Shown: positions 7,657-14,351 of the stretch, in pieces | Layout: every line of letters begins with the position of its first letter | Numbering within the stretch: position 1 is the first letter of the stretch | NCBI GenBank assembly: GCA_964527775.1 | Contig: CAZGQS010000013.1 | Location: forward strand, 1-54,038 | Source: VMCP01 sp964527775 | Lineage (GTDB): Bacteria > Bacteroidota > Bacteroidia > NS11-12g > UBA955 | Direction: 5' to 3' | Length of the DNA stretch: 54,038 nucleotides | Notes under the pieces: model-generated | The model's database searches: none | Told to the model about the DNA's origin: nothing | The model's input: only the letters and a program-made list of their open reading frames with translations | Program-made: the position numbers and the translations under genes

Positions 7657-9159
7657 TTACAGGAAGGGCAGTATTTCTTCCAACAAATTTCTGTGATTGG
7701 CTAATCTAGGTACTTTGTTTTGCCCACCGAGCTTTCCCTTAGATTGAAGCCAACGCATAAACGTTTGTGGAGTAGCCAAATGCACCGTTGGTCGCTTCAT
7801 CACCAAATTGCCTTTCCTTTTGCCTTCGTAGTCTGAATTTACGTTGATCAATTCTTGATCAAAAATATCTATAAACTCGTCTAATGATGCTGGATTGGTC
7901 TTGAACTCAAAAATCCACTCGTGACCTTCTGAACCAGATTCAAATCTTGGTGCACCGGTATAGTCAATCAATTCAAGGTTTAATTTTTGACACGTTTTTG
8001 TGATGGCAGTTTCGGCATTCTCCATGATAATCTCTTCACCGAAAGCATTGATAAACAACTTAGTACGTCCAGAAAATTTGAATAAGAAGAATTTATTTCC
8101 TTCCATGGGAGTTTCGGTAAAGCAAATAGTATCTCCCACCGCGTATCTCCATAAACCGCTATTATTTGTAACTACCACCGCGTAATTTACGCCTGTCTGA
8201 ACTTCCCAAAGAGGTACAATGCTCTCAGGACCCTTGGTGGTATCATAAAACTCGTAAAATACACCGTGATGAGTAGTTAACAATAGATCAGTTCTATCTT
8301 TATAAGCCTGCACTCCAAAGAAACCCTCACTCGCGTTGTAGGTTTCTACGTAATTCATCTTGGGATCAGGAGCTAACTTTTTGTAAATCTCTCTGTATGG
8401 TTCAAAGTTCATTCCACCATGAACAAAAAGCTCTAGGTTTGGCCAAACTTCGTGAATATGGCTTTTACCAGATAATTCTAAGACACGTTGAATGACAACC
8501 ATGGTCCAAGTTGGAACACCATGAATGGAAGAAATGTTCTCATGCATGGTAGTTTGCGCCATACGTTCCACTTTTTCTTCCCAATTATTCATTACTAAAA
8601 TAGACAGATCAGGGGCACTTTTCCAATTGGCCCAAGAGGGCATGTGAGTCATCAAAATGGCACTCAAATCACCTACGAAGCAATTCGGATAATCAGAAGT
8701 AATTTTATTTGAGCCACCAATCAATAAAGCTTTTCCATCAAAAACTTTTGCCGTTGGATTGAAGTGAAAGTATTGAGTAACGGGTTCTTTAGATCCTTTG
8801 AAATGGGTATTTTCTAAACATTCAAAAGTAATGGGAATGAACTTTGCCTCGTTGGAAGTTGTACCAGAACTCTTGGCAAACCACGTAATATCTGATGGCC
8901 AAATGAGTCCCTGTTGTCCTTCCATGGTTCTAATGATGTAAGGTTTCAGTTCTTCATATCCCGCTAATGGCAAAGCTTTTGCAAACTCATCATAGGTCCA
9001 TCGTGGTTGAGCTCCATGAACTCGACCATATTCTGTAAGTGATAACTTTTGAATGAAATAATCTAACAGCTGTTTTTGGTGTTTAATGGCTTGTGCAGAC
9101 ATGTCCCAGAGTTCCTGGTGACGCTGCTTAAAATACCAACCAATTGCATTTGCTATCAT
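7657..9159 (-). CDS. GH3-family acyl-adenylating protein
   Basis: The 500-residue protein belongs to the GH3 family of the ANL adenylase superfamily, known in plants for conjugating auxin or jasmonate to amino acids. The three ATP/AMP motifs are present: SSGTT at 97-101 with the following NEAKFIPIT, YNASEGFFG in the middle, and LWRYAVGDTICF. The C-terminal domain (from about residue 385) is shorter than a classical ANL lid. Bacterial GH3 proteins are mostly uncharacterised; an acid is presumably activated as acyl-AMP and joined to an amine. The ATG overlaps the stop of the LolD-like ATPase gene by 4 bp (9156-9159), so the two are translationally coupled. Confidence 0.88.
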   Translation of the reverse strand: MIANAIGWYFKQRHQELWDMSAQAIKHQKQLLDYFIQKLSLTEYGRVHGAQPRWTYDEFAKALPLAGYEELKPYIIRTMEGQQGLIWPSDITWFAKSSGTTSNEAKFIPITFECLENTHFKGSKEPVTQYFHFNPTAKVFDGKALLIGGSNKITSDYPNCFVGDLSAILMTHMPSWANWKSAPDLSILVMNNWEEKVERMAQTTMHENISSIHGVPTWTMVVIQRVLELSGKSHIHEVWPNLELFVHGGMNFEPYREIYKKLAPDPKMNYVETYNASEGFFGVQAYKDRTDLLLTTHHGVFYEFYDTTKGPESIVPLWEVQTGVNYAVVVTNNSGLWRYAVGDTICFTETPMEGNKFFLFKFSGRTKLFINAFGEEIIMENAETAITKTCQKLNLELIDYTGAPRFESGSEGHEWIFEFKTNPASLDEFIDIFDQELINVNSDYEGKRKGNLVMKRPTVHLATPQTFMRWLQSKGKLGGQNKVPRLANHRNLLEEILPFL

Positions 9160-9833
9160 TGTACATTTTCAATATTTCCGTCTTTCATTCTCACAACTTT
9201 TTTGGCGTGTTGTGCAATATCTTCTTCGTGAGTAACCAAAACAATGGTATTACCTGCAGCATGAATTTCTTCAAAAAGGGCCATAATTTCATGACTGGTT
9301 TTTGAATCTAAATTCCCTGTTGGCTCATCGGCGAGCAATAAACTGGGGTTATTCACCAACGCTCTAGCAACAGCTACACGTTGTCTTTGTCCGCCTGAAA
9401 GTTCATTGGGTTTATGATTCATCCTATCTTTTAAACCCACCCTTTCTAAAACTTCTCGGGCTTTGTCTTCTCTCAGCTTTTTAGGGATGCCGGCATAAAC
9501 CAGCGGAAGTGCCACATTTTCAATGGCATTCATTCTATTGAGCAAATTAAACGTTTGAAAAACGAAGCCAATTTCACGATTCCTTACCTCGCTGAGACTT
9601 GCATCGGTCATTTTGCTGACTTCATGATTGTTCAACCAATAACTACCTGAACTGGGTGAATCTAGACAGCCAATGATATTCATCAAAGTACTCTTTCCCG
9701 AGCCGCTTGGGCCCATAAGAGCAATGTATTCTGACCTTTGGATTTGCAAATCAACGCCTTTGAGTGCGTGTACCACCTGATCACCAAGAATGTAGGTTTT
9801 GGTGATGTTTTCGAGGGATATTAAGGCGTTCAT
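9156..9833 (-). CDS. ABC transporter ATP-binding protein, LolD/MacB type
   Basis: The 225-residue ATPase has Walker A GPSGSGKST (41-49), a Q-loop in VFQTFNLL, the LolD/MacB-type signature LSGGQRQRVAVARAL, and Walker B LLADEPTGNLD. The family partners with FtsX-like permeases for lipoprotein release, macrolide efflux or cell division. No FtsX-like permease is encoded in the window, so its partner must be elsewhere. It lies between gatC (8 bp upstream) and the GH3 gene (4 bp overlap), in the plsC-gatC-ATPase-GH3 run. Confidence 0.9.
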   Translation of the reverse strand: MNALISLENITKTYILGDQVVHALKGVDLQIQRSEYIALMGPSGSGKSTLMNIIGCLDSPSSGSYWLNNHEVSKMTDASLSEVRNREIGFVFQTFNLLNRMNAIENVALPLVYAGIPKKLREDKAREVLERVGLKDRMNHKPNELSGGQRQRVAVARALVNNPSLLLADEPTGNLDSKTSHEIMALFEEIHAAGNTIVLVTHEEDIAQHAKKVVRMKDGNIENVQ

Positions 9834-9841
9834 GGCTAACT

Positions 9842-10135
9842 TTATTGCTGATCAATAACTTTAGGCACCCTAAAAAAGTCACCGTCTGTTTTAGGTGCGT
9901 TTTTAAGAGCCTCCGTTTTTGATATTTCTTGAATGACTTCATCCGAACGTAAAACCGTATGAGAGTCAGTCATATAAATCAATGGTTCTACTCCATCGGT
10001 ATTTACTTCTTGCAATTTCTCACACATTTCCAAAATTTTCTCTAACTCGTTTTGGATGGATTTTTTCTCGTTTTCATCAAACTTCAGCCTCGACAATTTG
10101 GCTAAGTCATCCACTTTTTGTTCTGTTATTTTCAT
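9842..10135 (-). CDS. gatC: Asp-tRNA(Asn)/Glu-tRNA(Gln) amidotransferase subunit C
   Basis: GatC is the small subunit that stabilises GatA in the GatCAB complex, which amidates mischarged Glu-tRNA(Gln) and Asp-tRNA(Asn). The 97 residues show the family pattern: N-terminal VDDLAKLSRLKF, a helical ELEKILEMCEKLQEV, then the extended GVEPLIYMTDSHTVLRSDEV that wraps around GatA, and a C-terminal FFRVPKVI. gatA and gatB are not in the window. Its start overlaps the end of plsC by 4 bp. Confidence 0.93.
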   Translation of the reverse strand: MKITEQKVDDLAKLSRLKFDENEKKSIQNELEKILEMCEKLQEVNTDGVEPLIYMTDSHTVLRSDEVIQEISKTEALKNAPKTDGDFFRVPKVIDQQ

Positions 10136-10872
10136 TGTGTAATAATGCCTGCGTTTAACAAGTCTTGATTAATAATCGAATATACTCTTTCTGCTAGAGC
10201 TTCCGCATCGTCTATCGATAAGTCTTTGGTTTCAATCGGTGCATGAACTTTCATTCTCATTAGACCTGGAGACATGATAAATTTAAAACTCTCCAAACGT
10301 TTATGGTTATCGAACAAGGTCACTGGCACCACGGGTAATTTCTTCTCAATGGCCAGTTTAAACGCGCCCAATTTAAAAGGATACTTCACTTTAGGTGTAT
10401 CACTTGGAATTCTACCTTCTGGAAAAATAATCAGACTTGCCCCATCATCGAGCTTTTTCCCCGCCTCTAAAAATGCGTTATGCGAACCTCTTAAACTCTC
10501 TCTTTTTACAGGCACATCAATGGTTTTGAACCAAATATTGAATAACGGAATCTTGCTTAATTCAAATTTTGCCATGAAAAAATTAAACGTAGGTAAAAAT
10601 CCACCCGTCAACACTATATCAATGTATGACATATGATTTGGGCAGAATACATATTGATTCTTTCTGCTGAGTTTATGCTCGTAAGTTATTTGAGGCCACA
10701 TTAGTCCAAAATAAGTAGAAACTTTACCCCAAAATTTTCTAATATAATCTGCAATAAAGTAGGTTTTGGTAGATCTTAAAAACAACCAAAGGATGGGGTA
10801 TAAAACCAAGAAAACCCCAATAAAAATGGCGCCGTAATACCCTATATATAAATAATTAAGTACTTTTCGCAT
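10132..10872 (-). CDS. plsC: 1-acyl-sn-glycerol-3-phosphate acyltransferase
   Basis: The enzyme acylates lysophosphatidate to phosphatidate at the inner membrane. The catalytic HX4D motif is NHMSYID (His80, Asp85), and the phosphate-binding motif is FPEGRIP (about 150-156). A hydrophobic N-terminal segment (about 8-31) anchors the 246-residue protein. It starts directly after the stop of the DUF4199 gene and overlaps gatC by 4 bp, so these genes are co-transcribed. Confidence 0.92.
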   Translation of the reverse strand: MRKVLNYLYIGYYGAIFIGVFLVLYPILWLFLRSTKTYFIADYIRKFWGKVSTYFGLMWPQITYEHKLSRKNQYVFCPNHMSYIDIVLTGGFLPTFNFFMAKFELSKIPLFNIWFKTIDVPVKRESLRGSHNAFLEAGKKLDDGASLIIFPEGRIPSDTPKVKYPFKLGAFKLAIEKKLPVVPVTLFDNHKRLESFKFIMSPGLMRMKVHAPIETKDLSIDDAEALAERVYSIINQDLLNAGIITQ

Positions 10873-11397
10873 TTATGCTTTCTTCTGATTGGCAATATAC
10901 ACCAACAAAGTCATTACCAAAGCGATAGACAGAAACATGTATATCTCAACGCGCGCCCACATTCCCCAATGGATATTTTCTTCAATGCTCTTAGTATGTT
11001 CTATAATGGTTTCTTTTTTCTTTTCGGGGGACATGTTTTCGTTGTTGATTTTGGTTTCCATGTTCTTCACGCTAGCATCGCGATAGTGCTGAAACACCTC
11101 AGTTCTATTGAATTGAACATGCTGGTAAGCCCCAATATTAAATAAGGCCGAGATCAACGCCATAGACAAACTTCCAATCAAGGTCTTGCCTAAAGTGAGC
11201 GGCTTCTTCATGGGAGTGGCCATTATAGATTTGATGAAAAGATACACACCCAAACCTAAAATTACCACGTTTCCAAGCACAGGAACGGCAGATAAAAAAG
11301 TACGTTGCATGTACAGTTGATTGAAAAAATTAATCAACACCATACTTGCGCTTAACGAGCCAAAAGCAGTCCCGTAAAGAAATATTTTCTTTATCAT
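10873..11397 (-). CDS. DUF4199 family membrane protein
   Basis: The 174-residue protein has four predicted transmembrane segments (about 7-24, 35-56, 68-88 and 148-168) and a charged, probably helical loop between the third and fourth (KNMETKINNENMSPEKKKE). This layout matches DUF4199, a Bacteroidota family of unknown function. It is the first gene of the run to plsC, gatC, the LolD-like ATPase and GH3. The -7 box at 11402-11409 lies only 4 nt from its ATG. Confidence 0.75.
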   Translation of the reverse strand: MIKKIFLYGTAFGSLSASMVLINFFNQLYMQRTFLSAVPVLGNVVILGLGVYLFIKSIMATPMKKPLTLGKTLIGSLSMALISALFNIGAYQHVQFNRTEVFQHYRDASVKNMETKINNENMSPEKKKETIIEHTKSIEENIHWGMWARVEIYMFLSIALVMTLLVYIANQKKA

Positions 11398-11401
11398 ACA
11401 G

Positions 11402-11409
11402 CAAAAATA
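11402..11409 (-). promoter_or_regulatory. Candidate -7 box for the DUF4199-plsC-gatC operon, 4 nt from the ATG
   Basis: TATTTTTG on the minus strand, followed by CTGT and the ATG at 11397. It suggests a leaderless or near-leaderless transcript. Confidence 0.4.
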
Positions 11410-11421
11410 GGCAAGTATAAA

Positions 11422-11456
11422 CGAAAAAAGGCCACTCCAAATAGGAATGGCCTTTT
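11422..11456 (-). terminator. Intrinsic terminator after the DUF3276 gene
   Basis: The arms AAAAGGCCA and TGGCCTTTT (11426-11456, loop of about 12 nt with further CTCC/GGA pairing) are followed by TT on the minus strand. It lies 18 bp after the stop of the 11474-11785 gene. Confidence 0.8.
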
Positions 11457-11473
11457 GTTCAACTAGATTTTAT

Positions 11474-11785
11474 TTAATCTAAGCGTTCTTCGTCGTTGCG
11501 AGAATACTCATCAAAGTTATACTCAGGCAAAAGATTTGATTTAACGTGGCTAATGGTCTCATTCAGGGCTTCAGAAAATTTATTAAAATCTTCTTTGTAC
11601 AAATGAATTTTTGTTTTCACAAAAGAGCCATCATCAAACCTACTTCTTTTACTTTCGGTAAGGGTGATATAATAGTCGTTATTTCTAGTGGCTTTTACAT
11701 CAAAAAAATAAGTACGCTTCCCCGCACGAATGCGCTTGGAAAAAATTTCCTCTTGGTTTTGGTCATTGTAGTTGTCTTCGTTCAT
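11474..11785 (-). CDS. DUF3276 / PUR-alpha-like nucleic-acid-binding protein
   Basis: The 103-residue protein is one PUR repeat: an acidic N-terminus, then IFSKRIRAGKRTYFFDVKAT, then YYITLTESKR and KTKIHLYKEDFNKFSEAL, the beta-beta-beta-beta-alpha pattern of PUR domains. Bacterial PUR proteins bind single-stranded DNA or RNA as dimers; the cellular role in Bacteroidota is unknown. It is transcribed alone, with the hairpin at 11422-11456 downstream. Confidence 0.82.
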   Translation of the reverse strand: MNEDNYNDQNQEEIFSKRIRAGKRTYFFDVKATRNNDYYITLTESKRSRFDDGSFVKTKIHLYKEDFNKFSEALNETISHVKSNLLPEYNFDEYSRNDEERLD

Positions 11786-11892
11786 AGGCCTACCTTTCTT
11801 TATTTATAAAGCAAATATGCGAAAAAAAATGTTATTCCAATTATGGTGTACAATAAATTGTAAATCACGGGGTCTATATCACACTTAAACTA

Positions 11893-13689
11893 TTAATTTT
11901 CAACTGTTTGATTATGATACAACCATTTATAAAAATCGTTCTCTGTTATGAGAAGATTATGGTTTCCAATACCCTGTAATTCACCTTGATTTAACACCAA
12001 GATTTGGTCAGCTTTCATGATTGGAGCCAGTCTATGACTCGACATAATAACGGTGAGATTTTGATCTTTAAAAGCACCGTGCAAATTAGCAATGATTTCG
12101 GCCTCGGTATCAGCATCTACCGCACTTAAGCAATCATCCAAAAGCAAAATAGAAGCGTCTCTCATGAGGGCTCTCGCAATCGCTAAACGCTGTTTTTGTC
12201 CCCCAGAAAGAGATACCCCTCTCTCCCCAATAACGGTTTCTAAACCCATTGGAAAATTTTGGAGGTCCTTTTCTAGGCAAGAAATTCTCAGTGCATGACT
12301 TAACCTTGAATTTACACTAAAATCTTCTTTAGTATCCACACGGTGGATATCCTGTGCTCCCAACAAAATATTTTGTCTAATGGTATCGCTAAACAGAAAT
12401 ACATCTTGAGGAACATAGGCCAATTGATCTCTAAAAGAAGTAATGGAAAAGTCTTTATAATCCATGTTATCAAGGGTGATTCTACCTTCCTGGATTTCAA
12501 TTTGCCTTGACAAAAGCTGCAAAAGAGTAGATTTTCCCGACCCGGTTTTACCCACAACCCCAATAAATTGTCCCTTCTTAATAGTTAGATTTATACCGCT
12601 TAAAGCATTGAAAGGTTTTTCTTGGAAGCGATGGCTAATATTCATTAATTGAATTTCATTTTCCCAATGACTGAGTTTATTGCCTTGATCAAGTACTTCG
12701 GTTTGGTTTAAAAACTCATTGATTCGCGTTTGGCTTGCTGCAGCCTTTTGAACAAGAGCGGTGGTCCATCCCAAACTAGCCACGGGCCAAATCAACATAT
12801 TTAAGTAAATGATAAATTCGGCCACATTTCCGGCTGTAAATCTATTTGCTTCCACTTCTTTTCCGCCCACATAAAGAATGATGATGGTACTTAAACCCAT
12901 TAGCAACGCCATTAGTGGAAAAAACAAGGCGTTGATTCGCGCCAAAGACAGGGTTCTTTTCTGATATTCAATTCCAGCCTTGTGGAAATCATCAGAAAAC
13001 GAGTGTTCAGCTCCAAAACTCTTAATCACCCTGATTCCTGCAAAGGTTTCCTGAGCCTTAGTAGTTAAAAGAGATAGTTGCTCTTGTATCTTCTTGTTTC
13101 CCAAATTAATTTTCTTCGAAACTTGATAGATAGAATAAGATAATAACGGCAAAGGCAGCATGACCCAAAAGGTTAACCTAGGGTTAATCATAAACATTTG
13201 AGACAAAATCAGCAGAAATGAAAATATGATGTTGGTAAAGTACATTATGGAAGGGCCAATGTACATTCTAACATTAGAAACGTCTTCGGTGATACGCGAC
13301 ATCAAATCGCCAGTGTAATTCTTACGGTAAAAGCTTTCCCCCAAGTTCAAGTACTTTTTAAAGAGTTCGTTTTTTTGATCATACTCAATCTTACGACTTG
13401 TAACAATCAACAACTGCCGCATTAAAAAGAGAAACAGTCCTTTCAAAATAGCCACAATCACAATAGCCAAACCAAAGCCAACTGCATTCCAAGTGACCCA
13501 CTTGAATATCAAAGAAGAATTCAAGATTGGAACAGAGTCAGATAAAATGACGGCATCGTCAATTCCCATTCTAACAAAAACGGGCACATAGATGGCAAAT
13601 ACATTGCTCAAAATTACACAGAGAATACCTCCAACAAACCATAAATAATAGCGCTTGAAATACTGATTTAATGCTGAAAGTGAACCCAT
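11893..13689 (-). CDS. MsbA-like ABC exporter (fused membrane and ATPase domains)
   Basis: The 598-residue half-transporter has an N-terminal ABC type I exporter membrane domain with six predicted TM helices (about residues 15-325) and a C-terminal nucleotide-binding domain (about 345-595). The latter has Walker A GKTGSGKST, signature VSLSGGQKQRLAIARAL, Walker B ILLLDDCLSAVD and the switch His in MSSHR. It works as a dimer at the inner membrane. MsbA-type lipid flipping or multidrug export are both possible and cannot be separated here. A -7 box at 13704-13711 precedes it. Confidence 0.9.
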   Translation of the reverse strand: MGSLSALNQYFKRYYLWFVGGILCVILSNVFAIYVPVFVRMGIDDAVILSDSVPILNSSLIFKWVTWNAVGFGLAIVIVAILKGLFLFLMRQLLIVTSRKIEYDQKNELFKKYLNLGESFYRKNYTGDLMSRITEDVSNVRMYIGPSIMYFTNIIFSFLLILSQMFMINPRLTFWVMLPLPLLSYSIYQVSKKINLGNKKIQEQLSLLTTKAQETFAGIRVIKSFGAEHSFSDDFHKAGIEYQKRTLSLARINALFFPLMALLMGLSTIIILYVGGKEVEANRFTAGNVAEFIIYLNMLIWPVASLGWTTALVQKAAASQTRINEFLNQTEVLDQGNKLSHWENEIQLMNISHRFQEKPFNALSGINLTIKKGQFIGVVGKTGSGKSTLLQLLSRQIEIQEGRITLDNMDYKDFSITSFRDQLAYVPQDVFLFSDTIRQNILLGAQDIHRVDTKEDFSVNSRLSHALRISCLEKDLQNFPMGLETVIGERGVSLSGGQKQRLAIARALMRDASILLLDDCLSAVDADTEAEIIANLHGAFKDQNLTVIMSSHRLAPIMKADQILVLNQGELQGIGNHNLLITENDFYKWLYHNQTVEN

Positions 13690-13703
13690 ATATATTTAAA
13701 TTT

Positions 13704-13711
13704 CAAAGGTA
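13704..13711 (-). promoter_or_regulatory. Candidate -7 box for the MsbA-like exporter
   Basis: TACCTTTG on the minus strand matches TAnnTTTG and lies 14 bp before the ATG at 13689. Confidence 0.45.
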
Positions 13712-13794
13712 CCGCTAAAAAAAATGTTGATCCTTAAAACTTTCTTTTTCTTGTGTTGTTTCTTGCTTGGGGTAGATTTAAGTTTTCATAGCTG

Positions 13795-13831
13795 GCAGAG
13801 TCCCGGGGTTTACCCTGGGATTTTGCTTTTT
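13795..13831 (+). repeat. Strong hairpin with T-run next to the assembly gap (REP-like element or orphan terminator)
   Basis: The 14 bp arms GCAGAGTCCCGGGG (13795-13808) and CCCTGGGATTTTGC (13813-13826) pair completely if three G-T wobbles are allowed, around a TTTA loop. Five T follow before the N run. No plus-strand gene precedes it, so it is either a terminator of a small unannotated RNA or a member of a palindromic repeat family. Confidence 0.6.
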
Positions 13832-13931
13832 NNNNNNNNNNNNNNNNNNNNNNNNNNNNNNNNNNNNNNNNNNNNNNNNNNNNNNNNNNNNNNNNNNNNN
13901 NNNNNNNNNNNNNNNNNNNNNNNNNNNNNNN
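13832..13931. other. Assembly gap (100 N)
   Basis: Exactly 100 N, the conventional placeholder for a scaffold gap of unknown length, between the ABC exporter and rpsO. Confidence 0.95.
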
Positions 13932-13977
13932 GACCAAACATTTTTCGAAATATTTTCCACAAGTTATTAAATTTGCT

Positions 13978-13985
13978 TATCTTTG
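13978..13985 (+). promoter_or_regulatory. Candidate -7 box for rpsO
   Basis: TATCTTTG matches TAnnTTTG and sits 19 bp before the rpsO ATG, giving a short leader. The expected -33 region is AT-rich without a clear TTTG. Confidence 0.5.
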
Positions 13986-14004
13986 CAGCCCAAATCGACA
14001 GAAA

Positions 14005-14274
14005 ATGCATTTAACAGCGGAAAGAAAAAAAGAAATTTTTACCAAGTTTGGAGGTAATGATCGCAATACTGGTAGCACAGAAGCACAAATCGCTATGTTC
14101 ACCGAGCGTATCAACTTTATCAGCGGACACCTTAAAACTGCCAAAAAAGACAAAAGCGCAGAATTGTCATTGATTAAATTGGTTGGTAAGCGTCGTAGTT
14201 TGTTGAACTACCTTGCGAAACAAGATATCTTCAAATATCGTAACTTGATCAAGGAATTAGGATTGCGTAAGTAA
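14005..14274 (+). CDS. rpsO: 30S ribosomal protein S15
   Basis: S15 is an early-binding 16S rRNA protein of the small-subunit platform. The 89 residues are full length and carry the signature FGGNDRNTGSTEAQIAMFTE, GHLKTAKKDKSAELSL and VGKRRSLLNYLAKQD. It is followed by a terminator and then pnp, the classical rpsO-pnp order. The hairpin between them implies partial termination or a separate pnp promoter. Confidence 0.97.
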   Translation: MHLTAERKKEIFTKFGGNDRNTGSTEAQIAMFTERINFISGHLKTAKKDKSAELSLIKLVGKRRSLLNYLAKQDIFKYRNLIKELGLRK

Positions 14275-14297
14275 TCTTACAGATTCTCTTATTATAG

Positions 14298-14335
14298 AAA
14301 AGCCCCGTTCGCAAATGCGAAGCGGGGCTTTTTGT
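14298..14335 (+). terminator. Terminator between rpsO and pnp
   Basis: AAAGCCCCG (14299-14307) pairs with CGGGGCTTT (14323-14331). An inner TTCGC/GCGAA stem adds to it, followed by TTTTTGTTTT. pnp begins 16 bp further on. Confidence 0.85.
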
Positions 14336-14351
14336 TTTAAACAATTTAAAT

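Larger units (their letters stand above)
13690..14004. other. Intergenic stretch holding two promoters, a hairpin repeat and an assembly gap
   Basis: No credible gene is visible. The stretch holds the -7 box of the ABC exporter (13704-13711), a 14 bp stem with T-run (13795-13831), 100 N (13832-13931) and the rpsO promoter region. Open frames across the N run are artefacts of translating N. Confidence 0.8.

Noticed and set aside
9156..9833. Calling the ATPase lolD outright
   Set aside because: LolD, MacB and FtsE-like ATPases cannot be separated without the partner permease, which is not here.
13724..14014. Open frames on both strands spanning the N run before rpsO
   Set aside because: They exist only because N is translated as unknown residues; flanking codons show no family or signal.
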